A program made the position numbers and the translations under genes. A stretch of 64,000 nt of DNA, from contig NZ_CP062253.1 in the NCBI RefSeq assembly GCF_014863585.1, forward strand, positions 4,959,001-5,023,000. The letters are read 5' to 3'. Positions within the stretch are counted from its first letter, which is position 1. Each line of letters opens with the position of its first letter. Below are positions 15,366-24,258 of this stretch, piece after piece. Under the pieces are notes generated by a model. It had not been told where the DNA came from. It worked only from the letters and a program-made list of their open reading frames with translations, and did not search any database. This DNA is from Pseudomonas gozinkensis. GTDB lineage: Bacteria; Pseudomonadota; Gammaproteobacteria; Pseudomonadales; Pseudomonadaceae.

Positions 15366-16883
15366 TTACTCCTTGAACCCCGGATGCCGCAATTCCATCG
15401 AAGCCTGTTCGTAGCTGTATGCCATGGCAAACAACTGTGGCTCGCTCCACTGCTGGCCGTAGAAGAACACGGAGGTCGGCGTGCCGTCATCGCTCATGCC
15501 CGAGGGCAAGGTGATTGCCGGGTAGCCTGCGGTGGCAGCGGAGAACTGGGAAAAGCCATCCGATTCGGCGAACAGGGCATCCAGATTGTGCTCACGCACC
15601 TGCTCATCGATGGCTTCCTTGAAGTTCTGGCTGATGGTTGTAATCAGTGTGCTCGCCTCCTGATGGGAAAGCGCGGACGCATTGATGGCCTCAAGCATCT
15701 CCTGGCCGTATTTCTCTTCACCGGGATTGGCCTGGTTGAAGTCGATCAGCGTCTTCAGGGAATTGATCGGTAAACCCTGGCGGCTGGCGAGATATTCGGG
15801 CAGTTCATGTTTCATTCCGCCCATCAGGCCGTTGATGTAGTCATCGATATCCGGAAGGCGCACAGTCAATGGGACCAGCGTGGCGCCCTGCTCCTCCAGA
15901 GTTGCCAGAGCCAACAGCATCTCAAGACTCGGGCTCAGCTTCGTATCGTGAGACCCTGTGTACGCGATCGGATAACCGATCCGTTTTCCTCGCAAGGCTT
16001 CCTTGGAAAGCAGTGTGGTGTAGTCGACGCCAGTGGGTGCGTCGGCAGTGGCGCTGTCCGAGGCGTCAACGCCCTGTATGACGTTGAACAGCAGCGCGGC
16101 ATCCCGAACGGTACGAGTAAGCGTGCCCGGCGTGTCTTGCAGGCGGGTGATCGGCACGATGCCGGAGCGGCTGAACAGCCCCAGCGTCGGTTTGACACCG
16201 ACCACACCATTGGCTGACGCCGGGCAACTGATCGAACCATTGGTTTCAGTCCCCAACGCCAGTGGTGTGAAACCTGCTGCCACCGCTGCCGCTGGGCCGG
16301 AACTGGAACCACAGGTGCTTTCACTCAACACATGAGGATTTTTCCCTTGGCCGCCGCGCCCGCTCCACCCCAAGGGCAGAGACATGTCACGCATCCCCGA
16401 CCACTCGCTCATGTTGGCCTTGCCCAGCAGGATGGCGCCGGCATCGCGCAGTTGTTTAACCGTAAAAGCATCTTGAGCCGCCGGTAGCCCGATCATGGCC
16501 ATTGAGCCGGCACTGGTTTGCATGCTGTCAGCGGTATCGAAGTTGTCCTTCAACAGCACCGGGATTCCGTGCAACGGGCCACGGCTCTTGCCTTGCGCAC
16601 GCTCGTTGTCCATCGCGGCTGCGATGTCGAGTGCCTGGGGATTCATTTCGACAATGGCGTTGAGGGTCGGGCCTTGCTTGTCCAGATCCGCAATGCGTGT
16701 GATGAGGTGTTGAACCAGTGCGACGGATGTCAATTCGTTGCTGACCATCATCGCACTCAGCTCGCTGGCGCTTGCGTACTCAAGTGCTGCATTGGAAGGC
16801 GCCGCGAGGGCAACGCTGCTGGTCAGAGAAAGCAGGATGGCCGGCGCCAGCGCATTCATGCTGCGTTTAAAGCGGAATTTCAT
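15366..16883 (-). CDS. Exported amidase of the amidase-signature family
   Basis: A 505-residue enzyme with signal peptide (SLTSSVALA, cleavage near residue 28), so probably periplasmic. The Ser-cisSer-Lys triad is visible: K112 in VLLKDNFDT, the serine run in CGSSSGPAAAVAAG (193-195) and S217 in GTETNGSISCPA. These enzymes hydrolyse carboxylic amides. The substrate is unknown, and exported forms are often annotated as 6-aminohexanoate hydrolase-like. AAGGA is eight bases before the ATG at 16883. It is monocistronic and converges on the small HTH gene. Confidence 0.88.
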   Translation of the reverse strand: MKFRFKRSMNALAPAILLSLTSSVALAAPSNAALEYASASELSAMMVSNELTSVALVQHLITRIADLDKQGPTLNAIVEMNPQALDIAAAMDNERAQGKSRGPLHGIPVLLKDNFDTADSMQTSAGSMAMIGLPAAQDAFTVKQLRDAGAILLGKANMSEWSGMRDMSLPLGWSGRGGQGKNPHVLSESTCGSSSGPAAAVAAGFTPLALGTETNGSISCPASANGVVGVKPTLGLFSRSGIVPITRLQDTPGTLTRTVRDAALLFNVIQGVDASDSATADAPTGVDYTTLLSKEALRGKRIGYPIAYTGSHDTKLSPSLEMLLALATLEEQGATLVPLTVRLPDIDDYINGLMGGMKHELPEYLASRQGLPINSLKTLIDFNQANPGEEKYGQEMLEAINASALSHQEASTLITTISQNFKEAIDEQVREHNLDALFAESDGFSQFSAATAGYPAITLPSGMSDDGTPTSVFFYGQQWSEPQLFAMAYSYEQASMELRHPGFKE

Positions 16884-16995
16884 TTTCTAATCCTTGTTTA
16901 AGCCAATCACGAGTGAGTCATTTCACTCGCGACCAAGCCTACCGAAGCCGCAGGAAACGGCTGTCAGCAACAAGAACCAGTGCCGGTAGGAAAAC

Positions 16996-18069
16996 TCACC
17001 CAGCCCTGTAGCCGCTACAAGCAGCACGCCCTTTTTCTGACATCTCTTGTTCCATTTCCAACCACCACGCGTCCCCACGTTGCGGTTGCATCAGGTTGAA
17101 CGCCTCGCCCATTTTCGGCGTGGTGATCGACACACTGCGCTCCCAGGCCAGCGCAAGAATTCGGTCGAAAGGCTCATGCCAGGCATGCATTGCCAGGTCG
17201 AACGTGCCGTTGTGGATCGGGAGCAGCCAGCGGCCCTTGAGGTCGAGGTGGGCTTGCAGGGTTTCCTCAGGTTGCATGTGCACGTAAGGCCATTCGACGT
17301 TGTAGGCACCAGTCTCCATCAGGGTCAGATCGAAGGGGCCGTACTGTTCACCAATGCGTTTAAAACCGTCGAAGTAGCCGCTGTCACCGCTGAAGAAAAT
17401 TCGCGTGTCGCCGTCGATGATCACCCAAGAAGCCCACAGGGTCTGGTTGCCGTCAAACAGGCCACGGCCGGAGAAGTGCTGCGACGGGGTGGCGATGAAG
17501 CGGATGCCGGCGACTTCGGTGCCCTGCCACCAGTCGAACTGGCGAACCTTGCCGGCATCGATGCCCCATTTGATCAGGGTGTCGCCGACGCCCAGCGGGG
17601 TCAGGAAGACGTTGACCTTGTCCGCCAGTTTCAACACCGCTTCGTAGTCGAGGTGGTCGTAGTGGTTGTGCGACAGGATCACCGCTTCAATCGGCGGCAA
17701 TTCATCGATGCTGATCGGTGGCTGGTGAAAGCGTTTCGGCCCGGCCCATTGCACCGGCGAGGCACGCTCGGCAAACACCGGGTCGGTGATCCAGAACTTG
17801 TCTTGCAGTTTGAGCAGCAAGGTCGAGTGACCGAGGCGGTAAACACTGTGGTTGGGCGCCGCGATCAGGTCCGCGCGGGTCAGTGGCTGTACCGGAATGG
17901 CCGCCGCCGGCCGTGTGTTGCGCGGTTTGTGGAAGATCATGTTCCACATGATCCGCAACATCTTGCGCAAACCTTCGCGCTGCACCGGCGCGTGGTTGCG
18001 GAATACGCCTTCGGCCTGACGCGAAGGTTCAGGTTTTTGACTGCCCGCAGAAGCAATGGATCTGGCCAT
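16996..18069 (-). CDS. MBL-fold metallo-hydrolase (NAPE-PLD/UlaG-like)
   Basis: A 357-residue metallo-beta-lactamase-fold hydrolase. The zinc motif SHNHYDHLDYE, the upstream STLLLKLQDKFWITDPVF strand and the late FSGDSGY and LMETGAYNVEW blocks place it with NAPE-PLD-like and UlaG-like phosphodiesterases or lactonases. The Lys/Pro/Arg-rich N-terminus is not a signal peptide. I chose ATG 18069 since GGAG lies ~10 bases upstream; an earlier in-frame ATG has no ribosome site. It is divergent from a TetR gene with a palindrome between them, so repression by that TetR is likely. Confidence 0.85.
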   Translation of the reverse strand: MARSIASAGSQKPEPSRQAEGVFRNHAPVQREGLRKMLRIMWNMIFHKPRNTRPAAAIPVQPLTRADLIAAPNHSVYRLGHSTLLLKLQDKFWITDPVFAERASPVQWAGPKRFHQPPISIDELPPIEAVILSHNHYDHLDYEAVLKLADKVNVFLTPLGVGDTLIKWGIDAGKVRQFDWWQGTEVAGIRFIATPSQHFSGRGLFDGNQTLWASWVIIDGDTRIFFSGDSGYFDGFKRIGEQYGPFDLTLMETGAYNVEWPYVHMQPEETLQAHLDLKGRWLLPIHNGTFDLAMHAWHEPFDRILALAWERSVSITTPKMGEAFNLMQPQRGDAWWLEMEQEMSEKGRAACSGYRAG

Positions 18070-18190
18070 GACTGAATGACTCCGGAAACACCGCGCAATT
18101 CTCGGCTTTCCACGGTGGGACGATAAATGGCCAAGGCACGCACGCATCAGCCGGACATCTGGTTTTAGGTTGCACCGATTAACGCAACAT

Positions 18191-18206
18191 TACACTGAGC
18201 GGTGTA
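18191..18206. promoter_or_regulatory. Candidate TetR operator (TACAC-N6-GTGTA)
   Basis: TACACTGAGCGGTGTA lies between the divergent metallo-hydrolase and TetR genes. The same TACAC-N6-GTGT design recurs at 18997-19011 before the GGDEF gene. Confidence 0.5.
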
Positions 18207-18283
18207 CTTTCTAGGTTGCATCAAACCCGATGACAAGTAAACTGCCGAGTGTAATTTCACCCTTTTCCTGCCGAATCGAATTT

Positions 18284-18892
18284 ATGACAGCTCCCCAGCG
18301 CCTCACCGACCGTAAACGCGAAGCCATCATCCAGGCTGCGATCGCCGAATTCCGTACCAACGGTTTCGAGGTCACCAGCATGGACAGGATCGCGGCTACC
18401 GCCGGGGTATCGAAGCGCACGGTTTACAACCATTTTCCGAGCAAAGAAGAGCTGTTCGCCGAAATTCTCAACCAGTTGTGGGCACGGATCAGCACCGAGC
18501 AAGCCGTGTCGTATCAGCCCGATCAGCCTTTGCGCGAACAATTGCGAACGATGCTGCTGGCCAAACTGCAGATGATGGCGGACGACAATTTCATGAATCT
18601 GGCCCGTGTCGCCATCGCGGCTGCGATCCACTCGCCCGAACGCGCACAGAACATGGTGGCGCGCATGGGTGAGCGTGAGGAAAGCGTGACCGTGTGGATT
18701 CGCGCCGCTCAGGCGGACGGTCGGCTGAAACCGGTCGCCCCGGAATTCGCCGCCCATCAGGTGCAGGGGCTGCTGAAGACGTTTGCCTTCTGGCCGCAGA
18801 TCTCCCTGGGCCAGCCCTCGCTAGACAGCACCACGCAAAATGCCGTGGTCGACTCTGCACTGGACATGTTTCTGGCCTGCTATCAGCTCTAG
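18284..18892 (+). CDS. TetR-family regulator (AefR-like C-terminus)
   Basis: A 202-residue regulator. The helix-turn-helix is TSMDRIAATAGVSKRTVYNHF (about residues 31-51). The C-terminal half (YQPDQPLREQLRTMLLAKLQ, GLLKTFAFWPQ) resembles AefR-type TetR_C domains. It faces away from the metallo-hydrolase and probably represses it and itself through the palindrome at 18191-18206. I used ATG 18284, where family similarity starts, rather than the one 18 codons earlier. Confidence 0.85.
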   Translation: MTAPQRLTDRKREAIIQAAIAEFRTNGFEVTSMDRIAATAGVSKRTVYNHFPSKEELFAEILNQLWARISTEQAVSYQPDQPLREQLRTMLLAKLQMMADDNFMNLARVAIAAAIHSPERAQNMVARMGEREESVTVWIRAAQADGRLKPVAPEFAAHQVQGLLKTFAFWPQISLGQPSLDSTTQNAVVDSALDMFLACYQL

Positions 18893-18997
18893 ATCAGGTC
18901 TGCGCCACAGTAAATGGCTCACAAGGACACTGAATTTTCCCGCTGGAATAAATGACAATGTCTGTCATTGACCGATGAACGGTCGCTCTGAAGAATT

Positions 18998-19011
18998 ACA
19001 CTGCAAAGTGT
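18998..19011. promoter_or_regulatory. Palindrome upstream of the diguanylate cyclase
   Basis: ACACT-GCAA-AGTGT is a perfect 5+5 inverted repeat 28 bases before ATG 19039. With the preceding T it reads TACAC-N6-GTGT, the same pattern as the site beside the TetR gene. Confidence 0.45.
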
Positions 19012-19038
19012 TTCAGAATAAATCTGGCGCAGAACATC

Positions 19039-20091
19039 ATGGAAAACAAACGCGGCAAAGGCTTGTCATTCGCCAGACGCATTTACCTGCCGCGGGCCAT
19101 CGGACTGGGCATCGGTTTCTTCAGTGTCGGTGCCGCGCTGTATCCGTTGAACATGCCGGGCTGGCTCTGGGCGCTGTTGCTGTTCAACGGTTTTCTCTGG
19201 CCGCACGCGGCCTATCAATGGTCGACCCGCTCGGCTTTTCCCTATCGCGCCGAACGCCGCAACCTGCTCTATGACTCGATGTGCGGCGGTTTCTGGACCG
19301 CGTGTTTCCAGTTCAATCCGCTGACCACCGTGACCATCCTGTCGATGATGACCATGAACAACGTGGCCGCCGGCGGCCAGCGTCTGTTCCTGCTCGGCGC
19401 CCTCGCCCAGGTGATCGGCGTGCTGCTGGGCTGGTCGGTATTCGGGGTCAAATTCACCCTCACGGCCACACAGACTCAGGTCTGGGCCTGCCTGCCGATG
19501 CTGACCCTTTATCCACTGGCACTGGGCATGGTCTGTTACCGGTTGGCGATCAAACTCGCCGAACACAAACGCACCCTGAGCGCCCTGAGCCGCACCGACA
19601 GCCTGACAGGCCTGCTCAACCACGGCGCCTGGAAAGACCTGCTGCACCTCAAGTTCCAACAGTGCCGGCAGCACAACTCCCAAGCCATCCTGGCGCTGAT
19701 CGATATCGATCATTTTAAGTCGATCAACGACAGTTACGGACACATCGTCGGCGATGCCGTGCTACGGCAATTGAGTCACGAGTTGAAATTCGTACTCGAC
19801 GAAAGCGAGCTGGCCGGACGTTACGGTGGTGACGAGTTCTGCGTGATCCTGCCCAATCTGCCACTGAACAAGGCCGAAGCGCTGATGGAGCAGCTGCGTC
19901 AGGCAATGGATCGATACCGCCACCCCGAGGTCCCTGAGCTGCGAGTCAGCCTCAGCATCGGCCTCGCCCGCTATCAACCCGCCTACGCCGACGCCCTCGA
20001 ATGGTTCGACGATTCCGACAAGGCGCTTTACAGCGCGAAACATGCGGGACGCAATACGATCAACGTTGCGTTGAGCCGCTCCAACGCCTGA
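19039..20091 (+). CDS. Membrane diguanylate cyclase (MASE2-GGDEF)
   Basis: A 350-residue protein. Residues ~12-180 hold a MASE2-type membrane sensor with about five hydrophobic helices (ARRIYLPRAIGLGIGFFSVGA; PHAAYQWSTRSAFPYRAE). Residues ~190-350 are a GGDEF domain with an intact GGDEF active site at 263-267, so it should make c-di-GMP. No RxxD inhibitory site is found at the expected place five residues before it (DESE instead), so product feedback is probably lacking. The architecture is that of AdrA/DgcC-type cyclases. A BdlA-like receptor follows on the same strand. Confidence 0.9.
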   Translation: MENKRGKGLSFARRIYLPRAIGLGIGFFSVGAALYPLNMPGWLWALLLFNGFLWPHAAYQWSTRSAFPYRAERRNLLYDSMCGGFWTACFQFNPLTTVTILSMMTMNNVAAGGQRLFLLGALAQVIGVLLGWSVFGVKFTLTATQTQVWACLPMLTLYPLALGMVCYRLAIKLAEHKRTLSALSRTDSLTGLLNHGAWKDLLHLKFQQCRQHNSQAILALIDIDHFKSINDSYGHIVGDAVLRQLSHELKFVLDESELAGRYGGDEFCVILPNLPLNKAEALMEQLRQAMDRYRHPEVPELRVSLSIGLARYQPAYADALEWFDDSDKALYSAKHAGRNTINVALSRSNA

Positions 20092-20096
20092 AAAAC

Positions 20097-20152
20097 TTGT
20101 ACAAAATTGAATAAAATCGACTTCTTGTACAAGTTTATAAAGTTTTGTATAA
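20097..20152. promoter_or_regulatory. Three TTGTACAA-type palindromes before the BdlA-like gene
   Basis: TTGTACAA occurs at 20097-20104 and 20125-20132, and TTGTATAA at 20145-20152. The starts are 28 and 20 bases apart, in an AT-rich stretch between the cyclase stop and the receptor start. This looks like a cluster of operator half-sites for an unidentified regulator. Confidence 0.5.
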
Positions 20153-20265
20153 GTGAATCCGTCAGCCGGGATGCTGGCACACTGCTGCCAGCCATCAACA
20201 TGACTGGTTGGCCGACGCGGAAACAGGGACCCCACCTTCAGCCCTATTTCCAGAGTGCCACGAGC

Positions 20266-21585
20266 ATGTTTTTCAATCGCCACAAGTCCGCCCTCGACGA
20301 TCTCCAGAACACCCTCACTGAACAAACCGGCCTGCTGGAAGCGATCAACCGCTCGATGGCGGTGATCGAGTTCGACGTCGACGGTGTCGTTCTGCGCGCC
20401 AACGACAATTTCCTGAAAACCATGGGTTACACCCGCGAACAGGTGATCGGCCAGGCCCATCGTCAGTTCTGCTCGCCAGAGTTTGCCCGTGGCAATCAGT
20501 ACACCGAGTTGTGGTCGCGATTGAAAGGCGGCCAATTCCAGTCCGGCACCTTTGAACGTATCGACAGCCAGGGCCGACCGATCTGGCTCGAAGCCAGCTA
20601 CAACCCGATCAAGGACGCCTCGGGCCGGGTGGTAAAAGTGGTCAAGTACGCCATGGACGTCACAGCCAAAGTGCAGCAGGAGAGCGAAGCCAATGCGAAA
20701 TTGCAGGCGATCGACCGTGCCATGGCGGTGATCGAATTCGATCTCGACGGCAATATCCTTACCGCCAATCAGAATTTCCTGACACGCATGGGTTACACCC
20801 TCGCCGAACTCAAAGGCAAACATCACCGTTTGTTCTGTACCGCGCAACTGGTCAACAGCAGCGCCTATCAGGATTTCTGGCGCAGGCTGAATCAGGGCGA
20901 ACTGTTTCAGGGCCAGTTCGAACGCATCGACAAACGCGGGCAGACCGTGTGGCTGGAGGCCAACTACAACCCGGTTTACGACGCTGCCGGCCGCTTGTGC
21001 AAAGTGGTGAAGTTCGCCTCGGACGTGACCGCCCGGGTCGAGCAGCACGAACAGGATGCGCGCAGCGCCAGCGCCGCTTATCACATCTCGGTGGCCACCC
21101 GAAAAGTCGCCGAGCAAGGTACGCAAGTGATTCAGCAAGCGGCCAGTGAAATGCGCGAAATTGCCGACGACATCGCCGAATCCTCAACCTTGATCGCGCA
21201 GCTCGGCGAACGCTCCGAGCAGATCACGGCCATCGTCAACACCATCCGCGCGATTGCCGATCAGACCAACCTTTTGGCTTTGAACGCGGCCATTGAAGCG
21301 GCACGTGCCGGCGAGCAAGGTCGCGGATTTGCGGTGGTGGCCGATGAGGTACGGCAGCTGGCGGCACGCACCAGCGGCTCGACGGCGGAGATTTCCAACA
21401 TGATCGGCCTGATCCAGAGTGAGACCCGTCAGGCGATCAAAAGCATGGACGGCACTCGGGGTCGCGCGGCACAGGGTGTCGAACTGGCGGATCAGGCCGG
21501 TACGGTGATTTTGCAAATCCGGGACGGCGCCAGCGAAGCCGTGGAGGCCGTGAGCATGTTCGCCAACGACCGTGCACCGGGTTAA
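20266..21585 (+). CDS. Soluble PAS-PAS-MCP receptor, BdlA-like
   Basis: A 439-residue cytoplasmic chemoreceptor-type protein without membrane helices. Two PAS domains (about residues 25-140 and 145-265, each with the MAVIEFD...ANDNFL and GTFERID.G...WLEA.YNP blocks) precede a short methyl-accepting signalling domain with the conserved tip [40 protein letters not shown]. This is the layout of BdlA, the biofilm-dispersion protein of P. aeruginosa, which reads c-di-GMP-linked signals. The adjacent diguanylate cyclase fits this. The start at 20266 is by homology to the equally long paralogue at 52135-53454; no strong ribosome site is visible. Confidence 0.82.
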   Translation: MFFNRHKSALDDLQNTLTEQTGLLEAINRSMAVIEFDVDGVVLRANDNFLKTMGYTREQVIGQAHRQFCSPEFARGNQYTELWSRLKGGQFQSGTFERIDSQGRPIWLEASYNPIKDASGRVVKVVKYAMDVTAKVQQESEANAKLQAIDRAMAVIEFDLDGNILTANQNFLTRMGYTLAELKGKHHRLFCTAQLVNSSAYQDFWRRLNQGELFQGQFERIDKRGQTVWLEANYNPVYDAAGRLCKVVKFASDVTARVEQHEQDARSASAAYHISVATRKVAEQGTQVIQQAASEMREIADDIAESSTLIAQLGERSEQITAIVNTIRAIADQTNLLALNAAIEAARAGEQGRGFAVVADEVRQLAARTSGSTAEISNMIGLIQSETRQAIKSMDGTRGRAAQGVELADQAGTVILQIRDGASEAVEAVSMFANDRAPG

Positions 21586-21591
21586 ACACGA

Positions 21592-22455
21592 TCACGGCAA
21601 CCGCAACGCCCGCCCCAGTTCATCGAACAGCGTGACCACCGAGCGCAATGCGCGGCAGTCGGGGCGGGTCAGCAGCCACAGCGCGGTGTCGTAACCATGC
21701 AACGGTTCGCTCAAGGCTTGCAGGCCCTCGCCGATCAGAAAGTCCGGCAACGCCGCCACGCCCAGTCCGGCGCGGACCAACTCCGTCACCGACAGCATGC
21801 TGTTGCAACGATAGCTCGGCGTCACACCGGGCAACTGCTGGCGGCGCCAGGCGACGGTCGGGTGATCGGGCAGGAAGTCGTCCGGGGCGATCCACGTCAG
21901 CGCTGCCAGATCGGCCGCTTCAACATTTTGTAGATAACGCTCGCTGGCGCAGACCCGGTAGGAAATCTTCGCCAACTGCCGTCCGACCAGATGCTCCGGC
22001 GGTGTACGCGTCAGGCGCAGGGCGATGTCGGCATCGCGGCGGCTGAGGTTGGCAAAATCGTTGGAAGTGCTCAGCTCGATGGTCAGCGCCGGATAGTTCG
22101 GCATGAACTGCGCCAGCGCCGGCAACAGCAGACCTTGCAGCACCGAGTCGGTACAAGTCAGGCGCACCGTGCCGCTGACCACTTCGCCGCCCTGCTCCAC
22201 TCCGATTCGCGCCGCTTCCAAAGCTTGCTCGGCGCGTTCGGCCTGCTCGGCCAGGGTTTGCGCGAGGCTGGTGGGCAAATAACCGGCGCGGCTTTTTTCG
22301 AACAGTTGCTGGCCCAGTGACGCTTCCAGTCGGCGCACAGCGCGAAACACCGTCGACACATCGACCTTCAACAGCTGCGCGGCCCGGGCCAGAGAGCCGC
22401 CGCGCACTAAAGCGAGGATCAGGGCCAGGTCCGGGAAATCGAGCTGGTATTGCAT
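21592..22455 (-). CDS. LysR-family regulator
   Basis: A 287-residue LysR-type regulator. The N-terminal winged HTH (LDFPDLALILALVRGGSLARAAQLLKVDVSTVFRAVRRLEASLG) is followed by a periplasmic-binding-protein-like effector domain starting near residue 90 (GTVRLTCTDSVLQGLLLPAL). ATG 22455 is used because the HTH begins there. It is divergent from the glutamine-amidotransferase-like gene starting at 22549 and probably controls it. The effector is unknown. Confidence 0.85.
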   Translation of the reverse strand: MQYQLDFPDLALILALVRGGSLARAAQLLKVDVSTVFRAVRRLEASLGQQLFEKSRAGYLPTSLAQTLAEQAERAEQALEAARIGVEQGGEVVSGTVRLTCTDSVLQGLLLPALAQFMPNYPALTIELSTSNDFANLSRRDADIALRLTRTPPEHLVGRQLAKISYRVCASERYLQNVEAADLAALTWIAPDDFLPDHPTVAWRRQQLPGVTPSYRCNSMLSVTELVRAGLGVAALPDFLIGEGLQALSEPLHGYDTALWLLTRPDCRALRSVVTLFDELGRALRLP

Positions 22456-22548
22456 GGCTGCATTGATCACTTGGGTAAACGCCAATTTCGAGTGCGTGAA
22501 CGCCAATCTATAGTGAGCGCCATCCCTCAACAAGCACAGCGAGTCCTC

Positions 22549-23256
22549 ATGGAATCCAGAGCCCTGCGCATCGCCCTGATCGGTGATTACGACCCGCAAG
22601 TCACCGCCCACCAGGCCATCCCGATCGCCCTTGGTCTGGTGTCGGAACACCTTCGCCACCCGGTCGACTTCCAATGGTTGCCCACCGACCGGATCCTGCC
22701 CGAAACACCGCTGGAACATTTCGACGGTTTCTGGTGCGTGCCGGCCAGCCCCTACAAAAGCGAAAAGGGTGCCCTGCGAGCCATCCGCTTTGCCCGCGAG
22801 CAACAGCGACCGTTCCTCGGTACTTGCGGTGGTTTTCAGCATGCGGTACTGGAATTTTCCCGCAACGTGCTGGGCTGGGCCGACGCCGAGCACGGCGAAA
22901 CCTCGCCCGACGCCAGCCGCGCGGTGCTCTCGCCGCTGACGTGTTCGTTGGTGGAAGCGGTGGACAGCATTCATCTGGTGCCCGGTTCGTTGATCGCCAA
23001 GGCGTACGAAACGTCGGAGATTCGCGAAGGTTATCGCTGCCGCTACGGTGTGAATCCGCAGTTCGAACGGGAGTTACTGACCCATGAACTACACGCCGTG
23101 GGTCACGATTCGGCAGGCGCTCTGCGCGCCATTGAGCTGAAAAACCATGTGTTCTTTGTCGCCACACTGTTCCAGCCGGAACGCGCAGCGCTCAAGGGGC
23201 GGTTGCCACCACTAGTGCGGGCGTTTGTTGAAGCCTGCTCGGAGCAATGTCGATGA
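22549..23256 (+). CDS. CTP-synthase-like class I glutamine amidotransferase
   Basis: A 235-residue stand-alone GATase of the CTP synthase C-terminal type. The nucleophile-elbow motif GTCGGFQHA places the catalytic cysteine at C93, and the signature FDGFWCVPASPY precedes it. The histidine/glutamate pair is less clear: the C-terminal LFQPERAALKGR block resembles the PE segment of the triad. The partner synthase, if any, is not adjacent. It overlaps the next gene by ATGA. The LysR gene on the other side is divergent. Confidence 0.75.
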   Translation: MESRALRIALIGDYDPQVTAHQAIPIALGLVSEHLRHPVDFQWLPTDRILPETPLEHFDGFWCVPASPYKSEKGALRAIRFAREQQRPFLGTCGGFQHAVLEFSRNVLGWADAEHGETSPDASRAVLSPLTCSLVEAVDSIHLVPGSLIAKAYETSEIREGYRCRYGVNPQFERELLTHELHAVGHDSAGALRAIELKNHVFFVATLFQPERAALKGRLPPLVRAFVEACSEQCR

Positions 23257-23567
23257 AACCGAACACTGAGTGTTTCGCAGTGATCTTCACTTCGACCCGT
23301 ACCGAGGGCGACAACGGCTACACCGAAGCCTCCGAGCGCATGATGGAGTTGGTTGCCGAACAACCGGGGTTTCTCGGCATCGATTCGATCCGGGGGGCAG
23401 ACGGAGTGGGGATTACGATTTCGTACTGGGAAAGCGAAGCGGCGATTCTGGCCTGGCGCGAGCATCCGGAGCACCGCGTGATTCAGGCGCGCGGGCGGGC
23501 CGAGTGGTATTCGGCGTTTCATACGCGGGTGTGTCGGGTGGAGCGGGAGTATCGGTTCGGCCAGTGA
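23253..23567 (+). CDS. Antibiotic-biosynthesis monooxygenase (ABM)-fold protein
   Basis: A 104-residue protein. FAVIFTSTR, MMELVAEQPGFLGIDSIRG and ITISYWESEAAILAWREHPEH are typical of small ferredoxin-like ABM dimers. These may act as cofactor-free monooxygenases or haem-degrading enzymes, but many have no known substrate. ATG 23253 is chosen for its ATGA overlap with the previous stop and a GGAG eight bases away, so the two genes are translationally coupled. Confidence 0.8.
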   Translation: MKPNTECFAVIFTSTRTEGDNGYTEASERMMELVAEQPGFLGIDSIRGADGVGITISYWESEAAILAWREHPEHRVIQARGRAEWYSAFHTRVCRVEREYRFGQ

Positions 23568-23592
23568 GTATTGGGTGTACTCACTGGCCTCA

Positions 23593-23677
23593 TCGCGAGC
23601 AAGCTCGCTCCCACAGGTACCGCGTGATCTTGAGAACAGCGCAGTACCCTGTGGGAGCGGGCTTGCCCCGGGCGGCG
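23593..23677. repeat. REP pair with a variant second copy
   Basis: An inverted pair: TCGCGAGCAAGCTCGCTCCCAC (23593-23614) and, from 23651, GTGGGAGCGGGCTTGCCCCGGGCGGCG followed by TTCCGACGA. The second has the longer tail also seen near 58290 and 62949. Confidence 0.7.
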
Positions 23678-23713
23678 TTCCGACGAAAGGGCCGGAACAG
23701 TCGCAGCAGAACC

Positions 23714-24040
23714 TCAGCCCTTCACCAGACTACGCACCGCCTCAATCTCCGGCACTTCCCGTTTATTCATATAAACGCGCAACGGCTCGGTAATGTTGAT
23801 CCGGTCATCGATGTTCTGGTCCAGCAGCAACTGGACCAGCTCACGCTTGAGGGTCATGGTCTGTCCGGTGGCCGGCGCCCAGACGAATTCGCTGCACGGA
23901 ATGATGCCGTCATCGGCCACGTCCATGCCGAACGAATCCTCACTGAAGCGCACGATGTACTGGCCGGTCTTGCGGTTGAGGCCGACGAAACCCTTGAGAT
24001 CGTCGGCGGCCTGGCAGATGAGTTGCGATGTGATGCGCAT
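23714..24040 (-). CDS. DUF2025-family protein
   Basis: A 108-residue soluble protein starting MRITSQLICQAADDLKGFVG. This pattern is that of the Pseudomonas DUF2025 family of unknown function. ATG 24040 has a GAGG six bases upstream and is preferred to one four codons earlier. No signal peptide or membrane helix. It is probably monocistronic. Confidence 0.75.
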   Translation of the reverse strand: MRITSQLICQAADDLKGFVGLNRKTGQYIVRFSEDSFGMDVADDGIIPCSEFVWAPATGQTMTLKRELVQLLLDQNIDDRINITEPLRVYMNKREVPEIEAVRSLVKG

Positions 24041-24258
24041 GGTAAACCTCACGAAAAGGATCGATGGTCTACACGCAGGGCAATGAGTGGCTCGCCCTCT
24101 GCCGGGGCGGTTGCCGTGGCCAAGCGTACTGCAAACGAACGCACAAAAGTGCGGAAATATTCGCTTTCAGTACGTTTATGTCGGTCTCGCGATAGCACGC
24201 TTTCGTTTGAGTTGTTAAAAGGTACATCTTTGAAAATGCCTGCGAAAGGAACTCGATA

